Virus record (IMG/VR): IMGVR_UViG_3300048999_000016
Coordinates: 1 to 52,464 of that record
DNA length: 52,464 nt
Source: a virus
Direction: 5' to 3' (one strand)
The notes under the pieces were generated by a model. It made no database searches. It worked only from the letters and a program-made list of their open reading frames with translations, and was not told the origin of the DNA. This document shows, piece by piece, positions 30,578-39,493 of the stretch. How positions within the stretch are numbered: position 1 is the stretch's first letter; each line of letters starts with the position of its first letter. The position numbers were made by a program, and so were the translations under genes.

Positions 30578-32179
30578 TCAACGCGCAAACTGTACAGTTA
30601 TGTTTTTCGCCGTGCGATACGTGCCTTTTAATACACGGTAACGTGCACCGTCGTACGGGTGATCTTCCGCGGTTGTGTCCACATCATCGCGCTTCACTTT
30701 ATCACGCGGGAGTACCGGCGTTAGAGCGATAAATGCCCGGCAGTGATCGAAGACATAAAAACCCGGCCCTTCCCCTAGTTCCGATGCTGTAAGCCTGTCT
30801 CGGAGCAACTGTAGGCCATTACGACGGCTGCCCGGTGACTTGTCGGACTCTTCCCAACGGATGCCCACGCTTGCCATTTTCGTTTCGATATTTTCTTCGC
30901 TCGCCTCGTGCACGTCGCGTATTTGATTATCTGCCGGGCCAGATACCGGTTGCCGTAAAATCCAACCGTCTTGCATTAATGCAATTTCAGTATCGCGGAT
31001 TGTTTCGGCAACAGGCACTGCGCCTAATTTCATTCCTTCATTGTCGCCTAACTCACCTTTATAAAAATAGTATTCATGGATCAGTATCAGCGAACCGGGT
31101 GCCGGTGTCCACGTGTCAAAGCTACCGTCACGATTACGCTTGAAACTCGTGAGTGTTTCACCGGTTGCGAGTGCCCACCAACCACACCACGCCGGGTGAG
31201 TACTGCCCCAATCGAACGACCGATCCACGTACCAATCTGCCGGTATCTGATACTTGCGCGGTTTGACATGCACACTTTTCCGCCATACGTCATCGAGCGC
31301 GCCGCCGCTTACAATCTCCCACGAACCGGTTAACCACGATGACCGCTTTGCCGGATCAGTTTGCGAATGCAGCGACGCGATATACTGCGCGTCAAGATAT
31401 ATGTTTTCCTTGTAACTTCCGAAAATTGCAACCTGCGTTTTGTTGTATATTTCGTTACGCTGTGTCTTCGGATTGAAAACCTCCACCGGCGTAGTTACAA
31501 TTTTCCCATTCGGTGCCGGATCGATGAAACGACGTTTGACCGCTGCAAATCCGATACCTTCACTATTCGTTGTTGAAAATGTTTTCAGCGGGATTGGTGG
31601 CAACGTGTAATTGCCGTTTTCATCTTGCGGACTATCTTTTTCCTGCGTCCACGATGACCGGTTACACGATTGCATCGCGTCATAGAATTTCAAATTGACC
31701 CAATTTGTTAATTCGTTCCAACCTTGAAATGGGTACTCGTGACCGTGATACAGCGGATAACTCGCCTCACTCGTGCCGGATCGAAATAATAGCTGCTCAC
31801 CGGTGGGCCATTCCCACAGGTACGCCGATTGCGATTCATAAAACCGCGCGCCATCTTCAAACGCGAGAAACATCTTTTTCGATTGTTGCAACAAATCGTC
31901 AAGATTTTTGTACTCGTAACCGAAAATAATGCCGCGCCAATACTCGCCATATCCTAAGCCGACATAGCGCCGATAATTCGCAAGTTGTGTGGTAGTTTTG
32001 CCGGGTCCACGTGTGCCGTGGTATAGCGTCTGATCCGCGCGTGTGTCCAACGCGAGCGCCTGTGACGATGGGTAATACTTCCCATTGATAACGCGTCCCG
32101 GTAGTGGCTGCCATACAACTTCAAACGGCTTGCCGTTACTCGTGGTGGCTTGCGTGGGTAATGTCGCTGTCGTTGTCAT
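30578..32179 (-). CDS. terL: Terminase large subunit
   Basis: 533 residues. Walker A is GTRGPGKT near residues 55-62. The Walker B region is 'PFQGWNELTNW', with Asn where the catalytic pair usually begins with an acid, leaving Glu as the catalytic carboxylate. The nuclease domain starts at 'YVDRSFDWGSTHPAW', whose Asp is typical of the RNase H-like fold. It packages DNA through the portal. The start overlaps the small terminase end by 44 bases. Confidence 0.9.
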   Translation of the reverse strand: MTTTATLPTQATTSNGKPFEVVWQPLPGRVINGKYYPSSQALALDTRADQTLYHGTRGPGKTTTQLANYRRYVGLGYGEYWRGIIFGYEYKNLDDLLQQSKKMFLAFEDGARFYESQSAYLWEWPTGEQLLFRSGTSEASYPLYHGHEYPFQGWNELTNWVNLKFYDAMQSCNRSSWTQEKDSPQDENGNYTLPPIPLKTFSTTNSEGIGFAAVKRRFIDPAPNGKIVTTPVEVFNPKTQRNEIYNKTQVAIFGSYKENIYLDAQYIASLHSQTDPAKRSSWLTGSWEIVSGGALDDVWRKSVHVKPRKYQIPADWYVDRSFDWGSTHPAWCGWWALATGETLTSFKRNRDGSFDTWTPAPGSLILIHEYYFYKGELGDNEGMKLGAVPVAETIRDTEIALMQDGWILRQPVSGPADNQIRDVHEASEENIETKMASVGIRWEESDKSPGSRRNGLQLLRDRLTASELGEGPGFYVFDHCRAFIALTPVLPRDKVKRDDVDTTAEDHPYDGARYRVLKGTYRTAKNITVQFAR

Positions 32180-32645
32180 GCGTTAACGCGTTTTGTTGTG
32201 CCTCAAGTGTTATGGCGTACTCTTCGTCGGTGCCGTGATCTTTTTGTACCATAACACGATTCACAGTTACATTATTGACGGTGATGTTAGACGGTGCCGG
32301 TTTTTCTACATGCCCACGCATTGACGCGTATAGGTTATCGTACTTGAAACCTACTTCTGGATCATTCCGGCGTGCGTTGCGCGCGTGCTCAAGTAGTTCC
32401 TGTAAATACGCCGCCTTTGTGGGCAACAAATCATCTTCAGTAAGTACCTGTTTCAGCCGTTCGACTTCATCGAGTACAACCTTGTCATTAACCCACTGCT
32501 GTGCGACCGTGTACGCCTGATGACCGTTTGTGGGAAACAGTTTGGATGCCGCACGAAATGGCTGTTGCGGGTCTTCCAACCATAACCGCGCGAATCGTAG
32601 TTTATTATTCCTTTCTCCCTCTGTTAATGCTTGAATTAAATCCAC
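32136..32645 (-). CDS. terS: Terminase small subunit (probable)
   Basis: 169 residues from a GTG with GAGG nine bases upstream. N-terminal 'LRFARLWLEDPQQPFRAASK' and 'QAYTVAQQWVNDKVVLDEVE' resemble the helix-turn-helix of small terminases. A helical middle ('LQELLEHARNARRNDPEVGF') and a C-terminal tail 'NITVNNVTVNRVMVQ' follow. Directly upstream of terL, as expected. It overlaps the preceding membrane-protein gene by 41 bases. Confidence 0.75.
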   Translation of the reverse strand: MDLIQALTEGERNNKLRFARLWLEDPQQPFRAASKLFPTNGHQAYTVAQQWVNDKVVLDEVERLKQVLTEDDLLPTKAAYLQELLEHARNARRNDPEVGFKYDNLYASMRGHVEKPAPSNITVNNVTVNRVMVQKDHGTDEEYAITLEAQQNALTHDNDSDITHASHHE

Positions 32646-32952
32646 GCAAAACCTCTTCTTTGTGGTCCCTAAATTCTTTGCCTAAATCGCGCCTGTCTTT
32701 CACTTCTTCATTCAACCGATATTCCATCATTTCATCGGCACTTTGCAATTTCGTAATTGCTTCTTTCGCTTGATCCATTCCTTCCGATAATGCTTTGACT
32801 GCTTTATTGTTGACTTCCGACCGTGATGTAAATGCATGCCGAAAGATATAGGCCAGAATCGGGATAGCCGCGTACTCTGCTATCAATTTCCAAATATCGT
32901 ACTCAAATGACGCCGGTTGGGGAATAAAAACAAGGCAGAAAATGGCCGTCAT
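32605..32952 (-). CDS. Membrane-anchored coiled-coil protein
   Basis: 115 residues. One or two hydrophobic stretches at the N-terminus ('MTAIFCLVFIPQP', 'LIAEYAAIPILAYIF') are followed by 60 charged residues with heptad character ('AVKALSEGMDQAKEAITKL'). It could be a holin partner, a spanin-like inner protein or a superinfection-exclusion factor; I cannot decide. It begins four bases after the stop of another membrane-plus-coiled-coil gene, suggesting the two work together. Confidence 0.6.
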   Translation of the reverse strand: MTAIFCLVFIPQPASFEYDIWKLIAEYAAIPILAYIFRHAFTSRSEVNNKAVKALSEGMDQAKEAITKLQSADEMMEYRLNEEVKDRRDLGKEFRDHKEEVLRGFNSSINRGRKE

Positions 32953-32956
32953 TCGA

Positions 32957-33430
32957 TTATGCTCCCTTGGGATGTTTGTAACTCTCCTGTCGCGCGGCGA
33001 TGTGCAACTTCTGCCGTTCTACTAACGCATCGGCCCTTGTGTTTACCTTTTCCATTTCCTGCTTAAATTCATTCGTTGCGTTGGACAACTGCTTTGATTC
33101 TTTTTCTGAGCACTCCAGCGTGTTTTCGATTTGTCGCGCGTTGCGTTCAACCATGATTAGTAAAAATCCGCCTGCCGCCGTGCTAAGAAACGCTACATAC
33201 TTCAAACCGAATGTGAAATTAAAGTATACGGCAATGATCCAGTATGCACGATAAAACGCCATGAGATACCAGAACCAAATAACACATTGCAAAAATGTCT
33301 TATGCCCGGCAAGTGGATTTCTGTACCACTTCCACAAGCGCAGCGTAATTGTGATGTAAAAGAGCACGGAAAAACCATCGGCAATCATGCGTGCCCAATC
33401 GATCAACAATAGTTGTTGCGTAACATGCAT
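32957..33430 (-). CDS. Multi-spanning membrane protein with coiled-coil tail
   Basis: 157 residues behind AGGAAAGGATTTTCCACG. Three or four transmembrane segments lie in the first 95 residues ('GFSVLFYITITLRLW', 'CVIWFWYLMAFYRAYWIIAV', 'YVAFLSTAAGGFLLIMV'). A 60-residue coiled coil follows. It lies between the lysis cassette and the terminase genes. A holin-like or envelope-remodelling role is possible; not recognised. Confidence 0.6.
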   Translation of the reverse strand: MHVTQQLLLIDWARMIADGFSVLFYITITLRLWKWYRNPLAGHKTFLQCVIWFWYLMAFYRAYWIIAVYFNFTFGLKYVAFLSTAAGGFLLIMVERNARQIENTLECSEKESKQLSNATNEFKQEMEKVNTRADALVERQKLHIAARQESYKHPKGA

Positions 33431-33447
33431 CGTGGAAAATCCTTTCC

Positions 33448-33485
33448 TGCGATAATGGGTGCGCTGTTACACGCACCCAATCGCA
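33448..33485 (-). promoter_or_regulatory. Long stem-loop in the leader of the membrane-protein gene
   Basis: GGGTGCG (33457-33463) pairs with CGCACCC (33472-33478) over an 8-base loop. The outer segments TGCGAT and ATCGCA extend the stem across a small internal loop. In the leftward transcript it is followed at once by the Shine-Dalgarno AGGAAAGG. There is no U-tract, so an RNase III processing site or translation-control hairpin is more likely than a terminator. Confidence 0.5.
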
Positions 33486-33502
33486 ACGAACTGTGTTACG
33501 TT

Positions 33503-34294
33503 TTACGCCGCCTGCAAATTGCCTGTCAGTGCCTTTTCCAATTGCGCGAACATCGCCGGATCGATGCCGTTGAGGAAACCGACAACAGCGCTGATTGCTT
33601 TTTCCACTGCCGACGCCGACGCATCCGCACCGGCATCCTTCAACGCTTGTTCAATCAAGCTGCCGATTGAATTTGCAACCACACCGGCTTTGATTTGACC
33701 GCTGCCGTTTTGCTGCCCGGCTGCCGATAGCGTACCCTCTGCCATCACCACAAGCTGCACAATTTCAGACGCAACCGCACCCCATGGAGTGAACGCAAAG
33801 ATCGATGCCGTGAACTGTGCGATGGGCAAAGTGTTCTTGAGCACCACGTCCGCTTTGGATAGATCAGACGCAATTACTTTGCCTGCATGCTGTAGCCATG
33901 TTTCGGCTTTCTGCAAGATGCTTTCATGCGTGACCGGTGCCGCTGCAACTGCATTCTGTGCAAGCGTATTCGGCACGCCGGGAGTGGGTGCGGTTGTCGC
34001 CATTGGTGGAATCTCCGTACCACCACGAGGAACCGCAGTGGTTGATTTGAGCGGGGCAACGCCGTGCCACGTTGGAATTGATAGATGGCTTGGGATAGCC
34101 GGAAGTTTATTCATGGTGTATTCGATTGCCTCTGTTGCTGCCGCGCGAACGTGTACCGCGTGATTATCTACAATTTCATTGATTATTAGTTGCTTTGCTA
34201 GTGGAAGCAACCGCGACCGTAGAATCTGCACTAATGATTTGCTCGCCGCTTGCGGGGGAGATGGCTGCGTCAAGGGTAGTTTTGCGTTGTCCAT
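33503..34294 (-). CDS. Hypothetical protein near lysis genes (263 aa)
   Basis: The N-terminal 45 residues lie inside the 3' end of the holin-like gene in another frame (119 bases shared). It has a helical N-terminus, a Pro/Thr-rich middle ('GGTEIPPMATTAPTPGVP') and a helical, partly hydrophobic C-terminal half ('FTASIFAFTPWGAVASEIV', 'AISAVVGFLNGIDPAMFAQL'). It could associate with membrane or virion. No family recognised. Confidence 0.55.
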   Translation of the reverse strand: MDNAKLPLTQPSPPQAASKSLVQILRSRLLPLAKQLIINEIVDNHAVHVRAAATEAIEYTMNKLPAIPSHLSIPTWHGVAPLKSTTAVPRGGTEIPPMATTAPTPGVPNTLAQNAVAAAPVTHESILQKAETWLQHAGKVIASDLSKADVVLKNTLPIAQFTASIFAFTPWGAVASEIVQLVVMAEGTLSAAGQQNGSGQIKAGVVANSIGSLIEQALKDAGADASASAVEKAISAVVGFLNGIDPAMFAQLEKALTGNLQAA

Positions 34295-34517
34295 TTCTAT
34301 ACCATCCCCACAGTGTCACCACCAACGGCACGCCTAGTTTGAAAAATACCAGATAAATAAACGGATGTGGAACCAATCGCGCGTTGACTGCTTTCCAGAT
34401 CGAAACTAAACCATCGCGGAAATCAGCCGACGTTGCGAACGTTGTAATGCAAAATGCAATTACAACCGCGCCGCTATGTGTCGATATGTGGTATTTCGTC
34501 AGAAATCGTTGGAGCAT
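34176..34517 (-). CDS. Two-span membrane protein, holin candidate
   Basis: 113 residues from the ATG at 34517 behind AAAGGTGCGGACG; the longer open frame upstream is only the shadow of the endolysin gene. Two hydrophobic segments, 'SGAVVIAFCITTFAT' and 'FIYLVFFKLGVPLVVTLWGW', then a soluble tail. It starts 43 bases inside the endolysin gene, so lysis enzyme and putative holin are translationally linked. Size and topology fit a class II holin, but the 40-residue tail is unusual. Confidence 0.6.
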   Translation of the reverse strand: MLQRFLTKYHISTHSGAVVIAFCITTFATSADFRDGLVSIWKAVNARLVPHPFIYLVFFKLGVPLVVTLWGWYRNGQRKTTLDAAISPASGEQIISADSTVAVASTSKATNNQ

Positions 34518-34971
34518 CGTCCGCACCTTTCCATTCCTTGTAAATTGCAAGCACTGTTTTTGTGCGCCATTCCGCCGTGGCGTAATTCGTGCTCGCCTCT
34601 TGCACGTATTCCTCGCCAGTCTTCGCATCGAGCGCACGCGCGTAGTGCGGATATGCATCGCGCAACCGAACCATGGTTGCCATATGATCCACAATGCTCG
34701 CCGTGTCGCTTGGGTAGCTAATGAACGGTGCCACGATTGAAACCGTAGCACCCTGTAAGCGCTCCCTCGTGGGCAATGCAACTGTGCCGAATTCGGCATG
34801 CCGATGCTGTTTCATGCCGAATAGATTGTGAAACTTCGTCGCAAGCGCCGACGTGCCCCACGCCGATTCCACGGCTGCCTCACACGCTGCGTAATCGGGC
34901 CAGATGTGCTGCGCCGTTGCGCATGCTTGCGCCGTTGCACGTAACCATGTCAGTTGCTTTTCGCTTGGCAT
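34474..34971 (-). CDS. Endolysin, glucosaminidase-type (FlgJ-like)
   Basis: 165 residues. 'ACEAAVESAWGTSALATKFH' followed by 'NLFGMK' is the hallmark of the glucosaminidase/FlgJ lysozyme-like fold, with Glu of 'VESAWG' as the catalytic acid. 'DHMATMVRLRDAYPHYARAL' and 'NYATAEWRTKTVLAIYK' complete the domain. No signal peptide, so a holin is needed for release. It starts one base into the fibre gene stop (TAATG). Confidence 0.85.
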   Translation of the reverse strand: MPSEKQLTWLRATAQACATAQHIWPDYAACEAAVESAWGTSALATKFHNLFGMKQHRHAEFGTVALPTRERLQGATVSIVAPFISYPSDTASIVDHMATMVRLRDAYPHYARALDAKTGEEYVQEASTNYATAEWRTKTVLAIYKEWKGADDAPTISDEIPHIDT

Positions 34972-37343
34972 TAGATTGGTCCTATCCAGCCAACCGCGCT
35001 GAAATCTACGTTATCCATGTACGTTGTGCCCCAACCTGTCGGGGCTGTTGTGGCCTGTGACCCAAACCACACTGTGTCAATCGTGGCATTACCGGTATTC
35101 AGATTTGACGCCGATGTGTATGTAATCGTACCGTCAACCTTGATAATGTATTGTCCCGCCGTTGGACTAATTTTTGTATACGTTTCTACTAAGTGGATCG
35201 CGCCTGCCGGTACAGTTCCGCCGCCTGCTGTTGTGCCTGTGGCCTGATTATTACCTGTAACGGTTGGCGTTGTTTGTCCTAAATAGTAAGAAAATAGTTG
35301 TGCGCCACTATGGAAGAATTTCAAAATTCCCATAACTGACGTTGTGCTCACCGTGGAAACATAGATATATTGCCGCGTGTACAACGTTGACGTTGGCGAC
35401 GATAACACATCCGTGTAATAGTTATTACCGGTTGGGAACGCCGCACCATTTGGCGTAGTATGCGGATGCAATGTAGAAATTGACGGTGATCCGACCGCAG
35501 TTAATCCAACCGCTGTTGGTGTACCGCTGTCGAAATCGAACGAATCCAATTCGCCGGTTCCGGCTGTGCCGCCGCCGTTGCTGCCGGGATTGGTGTTAGG
35601 ATCAGCCGCGTTGCCAAACGTAACAATGTCAGTATCAACATTTATCGTTGACGTTGCCGGGCTGCCACTACTCGCCGTTGTCGGATCAAGATCGATTTGC
35701 CATTGTCCACCATTTTGCGCCCATGTAGTTGTTGTCGCTGGCAATGATCGTCCAATTGCGGTTGTTGTACCGTCAATTGTGAATGTATCCCACCAAATAC
35801 ACGGTGCCGTACCTGCTGCGCAGTTATGCGCAGCGGGTAAATCACGATGAAATGTCTGTTTAATATGGTGCCAACTACCATCAAACACCGTGCCACACGC
35901 TGCCGGTGTGTTAACCCAACCGTTGCCCTGATTATCATATTGAAAAATGAGCGAATGACCGTTACATTGCGAACCAGCCATGTAATCCCATCCGCTGCAA
36001 AACGAATAGGTGTCAAATTCCAAATTGATTAAACCGCTGGATCGAACCGCACGCACGTAAAAATCACGCGCGAAATTTGTAGATGTGCAATCCGCCGCAA
36101 GTGCGCTGCCGCTTACCGGTGTCCACAATGCTTGCGTATACACGCCGCCTGCAACGGCTGTACTGATACTCATCGTGCCCACAGCGTTCGCTGTGCCGGT
36201 TGCCGCGCTCGGAGTGTTATTGCCAAACGATGATTGCGGGGTACTTGCCGGTGCCTGTGATCCAACGCCGCCGCTGCAAACACTACTGCCGACATAGCAC
36301 GTTTTGAATTTCACGCTGCCGTCAGTTAAATCGACGGTTTGACTTACTGTGCCAATTCCTGTACCGGGATCACCCGCCGTACCACCGCCACCGGTAGTGC
36401 CGCCGCCTGTACCGCCGCCCGTCGTTCCGCCTGTGCCGCCTGCACCGGGGATGCCCAAATCTAAATAGAACGTATTTGGATCAGTACCCGCGCGAATGTT
36501 CGCCGTTGCCAGCGCCGTGGATGCGAGCGTTGCAACATTGCCGATTAGCATCGTTGGTGTTGGGCTGTCGGCACCGTTGGTTCCGTTCGTGCCGTTCGTA
36601 CCATTTGCACCGGCTGCGCCATCGGCTCCCGGTGGCCCTTGGGGGATGCCTAGATCGATGGCGTATTGATTGACACCCACAACGCGCACGGCTGCCGTGG
36701 CTTGGCTGCCGGGGTCCAGCGTGGATACAGTGCCCATCTGGAACGATGGCGTTGAACCGCTCGCGCCGTTCGTTCCGTTGGTGCCGTTTGTACCGTTCGT
36801 GCCGTTGGTTCCGTTGGCACCTTTAATCGGCCCAACCAATGGCCAGATTGTGCCACTTGCTGCCTTTGGCCCATACAGATTCATTGCCGTTGTATCGATA
36901 ACGAAATCGCCGACACTATGCGATATGCTCGCCGGTGGACCGCTGTTAGCATACAAACCGGGTCCAGCCGGGCCAGTGGCACCGGTGCCGTGCGTATCGG
37001 CATAATGCTTGTTTGCAACTTGATTGTCAGTTGTCGGATCAGCGATAAAAATATTCAACAGCGTTTGACCGTTCAGCAGTTGTATAACCTGCGCCGCTGT
37101 TATGTTGCTGCCTGTACCATTATTGCCGCCGACCGGTGACGGATACGAATACAACGCATGGAACTGCCACACGTGCAAACCCAAATAGTTAATGCACGTC
37201 CATTGTGCGCCGTTGGCATCGTTTTGTGTGTAGACATCACCCGGTGTACACGTTGCCGTGGGTGCGCCGTTGCCGTTCGTGTTGGTTGCCCACAGTGGTG
37301 CCGCTGCTGCAAACAACACAAGCATAGTTACAAATCTGCGCAT
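34971..37343 (-). CDS. Exported collagen-like fibre with two LamG-like domains
   Basis: 790 residues from the ATG at 37343, preceded by GGGGAATC; a longer frame to 37367 has no ribosome site. A Sec-type signal peptide opens it ('MRRFVTMLVLFAAAAPLWA'). Next come a mixed region, collagen-like Gly-X-Y runs and two tracts of Gly-Thr-Asn repeats, then Gly-rich linkers. Two beta-sandwich domains follow, one with 'WHHIKQTFHRDL' and 'WWDTFTIDGTTTAIG', the last ending 'YMDNVDFSAVGW'. It looks like a receptor-binding or adhesin fibre. A signal peptide is unexpected for a virion protein. It directly follows the tailspike-like gene and precedes the endolysin. Confidence 0.75.
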   Translation of the reverse strand: MRRFVTMLVLFAAAAPLWATNTNGNGAPTATCTPGDVYTQNDANGAQWTCINYLGLHVWQFHALYSYPSPVGGNNGTGSNITAAQVIQLLNGQTLLNIFIADPTTDNQVANKHYADTHGTGATGPAGPGLYANSGPPASISHSVGDFVIDTTAMNLYGPKAASGTIWPLVGPIKGANGTNGTNGTNGTNGTNGASGSTPSFQMGTVSTLDPGSQATAAVRVVGVNQYAIDLGIPQGPPGADGAAGANGTNGTNGTNGADSPTPTMLIGNVATLASTALATANIRAGTDPNTFYLDLGIPGAGGTGGTTGGGTGGGTTGGGGTAGDPGTGIGTVSQTVDLTDGSVKFKTCYVGSSVCSGGVGSQAPASTPQSSFGNNTPSAATGTANAVGTMSISTAVAGGVYTQALWTPVSGSALAADCTSTNFARDFYVRAVRSSGLINLEFDTYSFCSGWDYMAGSQCNGHSLIFQYDNQGNGWVNTPAACGTVFDGSWHHIKQTFHRDLPAAHNCAAGTAPCIWWDTFTIDGTTTAIGRSLPATTTTWAQNGGQWQIDLDPTTASSGSPATSTINVDTDIVTFGNAADPNTNPGSNGGGTAGTGELDSFDFDSGTPTAVGLTAVGSPSISTLHPHTTPNGAAFPTGNNYYTDVLSSPTSTLYTRQYIYVSTVSTTSVMGILKFFHSGAQLFSYYLGQTTPTVTGNNQATGTTAGGGTVPAGAIHLVETYTKISPTAGQYIIKVDGTITYTSASNLNTGNATIDTVWFGSQATTAPTGWGTTYMDNVDFSAVGWIGPI
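36574..36819 (-). repeat. Two tracts of 9-bp repeats encoding Gly-Thr-Asn
   Basis: The fibre gene contains tandem 9-base units (GGNACNAAC type on the minus strand) at 36574-36606 and 36766-36819, separated by a non-repeated stretch. They encode GTN triplets that extend a collagen-like segment. Such tracts can change copy number by slippage and so alter fibre length. Confidence 0.7.
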
Positions 37344-37350
37344 GATTCCC

Positions 37351-39375
37351 CTATGAAATGCCGACAAGTTTCCACGTACCAGAACACACGTACATATTCG
37401 TGGGAGTAAACCAGATATTCATGCCGAGTGGACCGCCGCACGAACCGCCCGGTGCTCCCGGTGCCTGCCAAATCGTAATTGCGCCAATGACGCCGACGAT
37501 TTGTGCACCGCCCGTCATCGTTGGGAAATTGGTTGCTAGTAATGGCCTTTGCGCGGCTGAAATAACATCATCCACTTGCACCGCGCCGCCGAAATGCATC
37601 GCATTAAGCGACGTATCGCCCCATAACAGGAAATTGTGCAATCCGCCTGCGTTTAATGCACCATTGAGACACGCAACGGCAATACCTGTGCCGGTGTTGA
37701 CATGGTTGTTATAGATTGAAATAGAACCAATTGCGCCGCCATCGACTAAACAATTCGCCGTGCCAATTTTCGTATTTTCGTCAATTGACGTGGAAATAAC
37801 ATGCTTTAATTGAATTTCTGTTGTATTGTTCGCCGCGTTTGTTGTCGGATCAGTCGTATTTCCAGAATCGTTGAAGAAGTTATGACTGATTATCGAATTG
37901 ACGTTATTGCCGCCGAACTGCGCCGTGTAGCCTGTGGGGATCGTCACGCCGGGATCACCGGCAACGCATCCGGTGACCACACCGATTTTCTGTGCTTCAA
38001 AATACGTGGATTCAATTCGTGTGCCCGTAGTGAAGCACGATAGAAATCCACCGTACGAATTTTGATCCGCCGTGCCGTTATTGGCGATTGTGTTACTCAG
38101 CCAATAGTTACCGAACGCCGACGAAACGCTGCCGCCAATGATGTCATTTTCAAGCACACCCCAATGCAGATTGTTTTGCATGCGATTACTTACCGCATGA
38201 ATCGCGTTGGGTGCGTAGCCGCTTGTACCGGCACGCGTAGTGGCAACCCACGTTGACGGTGTGGAACGGTCCCACGTGCATAGATTGGAACCATTGCACG
38301 TATTGCCGTTTACGCGTACACCGTTCAAATTCAAACTTTCGGATGTTTCAAATAATTCGACGTGGTTTGCGCCATCGATCCAAATACCGTCACCGTTTGA
38401 AAATCCCTGTACGATGACATCGCGCACCGCGTAGCCTTGACCGGCACGAACATGCACACCGGAAATGCCGCTGGCTGTGCCAATGATCTTGCATCCGCCA
38501 TCGATCACAGTACCGCCCAAATTCACGGTGCCGTTAACTGCAACCGGCGTTGTGATAAAACTTCCGCCACCGGTGTATGTAATCGTGGCCTGTTTATCGC
38601 ACGTAAACGTTGTGCCGTTCGCGCGTGCCGGTAGTACAATGCCGGTAGTTACGGGGTTGTACACTCCCGGTGGAATCCATAGGTGGCACGGTGCCGCATC
38701 GGTGCATAGCGATGCCGCGCTATTCGCCATAGCGCCGATGTCGCCACCGGTCCCCATAAGCGCAACGTCAAGCATGCCGTTAATATTGCGCACACTGCCG
38801 TTTGTGCCGTTGAAATTCGTTGCTGTAAAATTGGTAAAGTTCACCAATCCTTCAACAGTCAAATTGCCGGGCACATCGAAACTACCGTTAACGCCATTTG
38901 CCGTAACTGTGCCGGGATCGCCTTTAACCGTCAACGGCCCATTGATTACATTGACCATTAAATTTGCGCTGCACCAATCAAACGTGGCACCGCCGCTCGG
39001 CGATATATCCACGTTCTGATACACCGTAGTGTGACCGTTAACAACAAACGTGAACGTATACGGAATTTTGGTATTGCTCGCGCCTGTCACCCATTGCAAC
39101 TGCAACGGTGCCATTTGACCATTGGTGATCGCGCGCGAAATGGCATTGCCCACGGCTTGATAGCTGTTGCCGCCTGTGGTACTGCGAAACGGCATCGCAT
39201 GCCCGGCACCGTCTGTGGCTTGAATTACCACCGTGCCATTTGCAAGACCGCCGCCAGCATCGGTTATACAACCGGTGTTATTTGATAGTGTGTTAATCGT
39301 GATTAGTTCCGGCGTCTGCGCCGTTACCACGATGGGAAATAGTAACACTGCGAGTGACAAAAGAAGACGCCGCAT
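37351..39375 (-). CDS. Exported right-handed beta-helix (pectate-lyase-like) tailspike/adhesin
   Basis: 674 residues from the ATG at 39375; a GTG at 39399 lies on the end of a terminator and is unlikely. It opens with a clear signal peptide ending in VTA before Gln ('LLFPIVVTAQ'). The middle has beta-helix rungs: 'CKIIGTASGISGVHV', 'GDGIWIDGANHVELFETSES', 'NNLHWGVLENDIIGGSV'. A C-terminal 'HFGGAVQVDD' and 'APGGSCGGPLGMNIWF' part follows. This is the architecture of polysaccharide-degrading or -binding tailspikes. It heads the operon fibre-endolysin-holin and begins 25 bases after a rho-independent terminator. Confidence 0.75.
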   Translation of the reverse strand: MRRLLLSLAVLLFPIVVTAQTPELITINTLSNNTGCITDAGGGLANGTVVIQATDGAGHAMPFRSTTGGNSYQAVGNAISRAITNGQMAPLQLQWVTGASNTKIPYTFTFVVNGHTTVYQNVDISPSGGATFDWCSANLMVNVINGPLTVKGDPGTVTANGVNGSFDVPGNLTVEGLVNFTNFTATNFNGTNGSVRNINGMLDVALMGTGGDIGAMANSAASLCTDAAPCHLWIPPGVYNPVTTGIVLPARANGTTFTCDKQATITYTGGGSFITTPVAVNGTVNLGGTVIDGGCKIIGTASGISGVHVRAGQGYAVRDVIVQGFSNGDGIWIDGANHVELFETSESLNLNGVRVNGNTCNGSNLCTWDRSTPSTWVATTRAGTSGYAPNAIHAVSNRMQNNLHWGVLENDIIGGSVSSAFGNYWLSNTIANNGTADQNSYGGFLSCFTTGTRIESTYFEAQKIGVVTGCVAGDPGVTIPTGYTAQFGGNNVNSIISHNFFNDSGNTTDPTTNAANNTTEIQLKHVISTSIDENTKIGTANCLVDGGAIGSISIYNNHVNTGTGIAVACLNGALNAGGLHNFLLWGDTSLNAMHFGGAVQVDDVISAAQRPLLATNFPTMTGGAQIVGVIGAITIWQAPGAPGGSCGGPLGMNIWFTPTNMYVCSGTWKLVGIS

Positions 39376-39399
39376 GCGTGGAAGAGTAGCACAGTGCAC

Positions 39400-39430
39400 A
39401 AAAAAATGCCGGGAGTTTTTGGCTCCCGGC
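39400..39430 (-). terminator. Rho-independent terminator before the tailspike gene (leftward)
   Basis: In the leftward transcript GCCGGGAG (39430-39423) pairs with CTCCCGGC (39415-39408) over a 7-base loop, followed by A and seven U (39406-39400). The stem is perfect and GC-rich. It lies between the gene ending at 39494 and the tailspike ATG at 39375, so genes further left need a separate promoter or antitermination. Confidence 0.85.
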
Positions 39431-39493
39431 TGCCGTGACTACGCTCTTGCACGCAGTCAACCGAATTAAATCAAGCATAGCACAAGGGAAGAC

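Noticed and set aside
39376-39399. GTG at 39399 as start of the tailspike gene.
   Set aside because: It falls at the end of the terminator U-tract and would put eight residues before the signal peptide. ATG 39375 gives a proper signal peptide.
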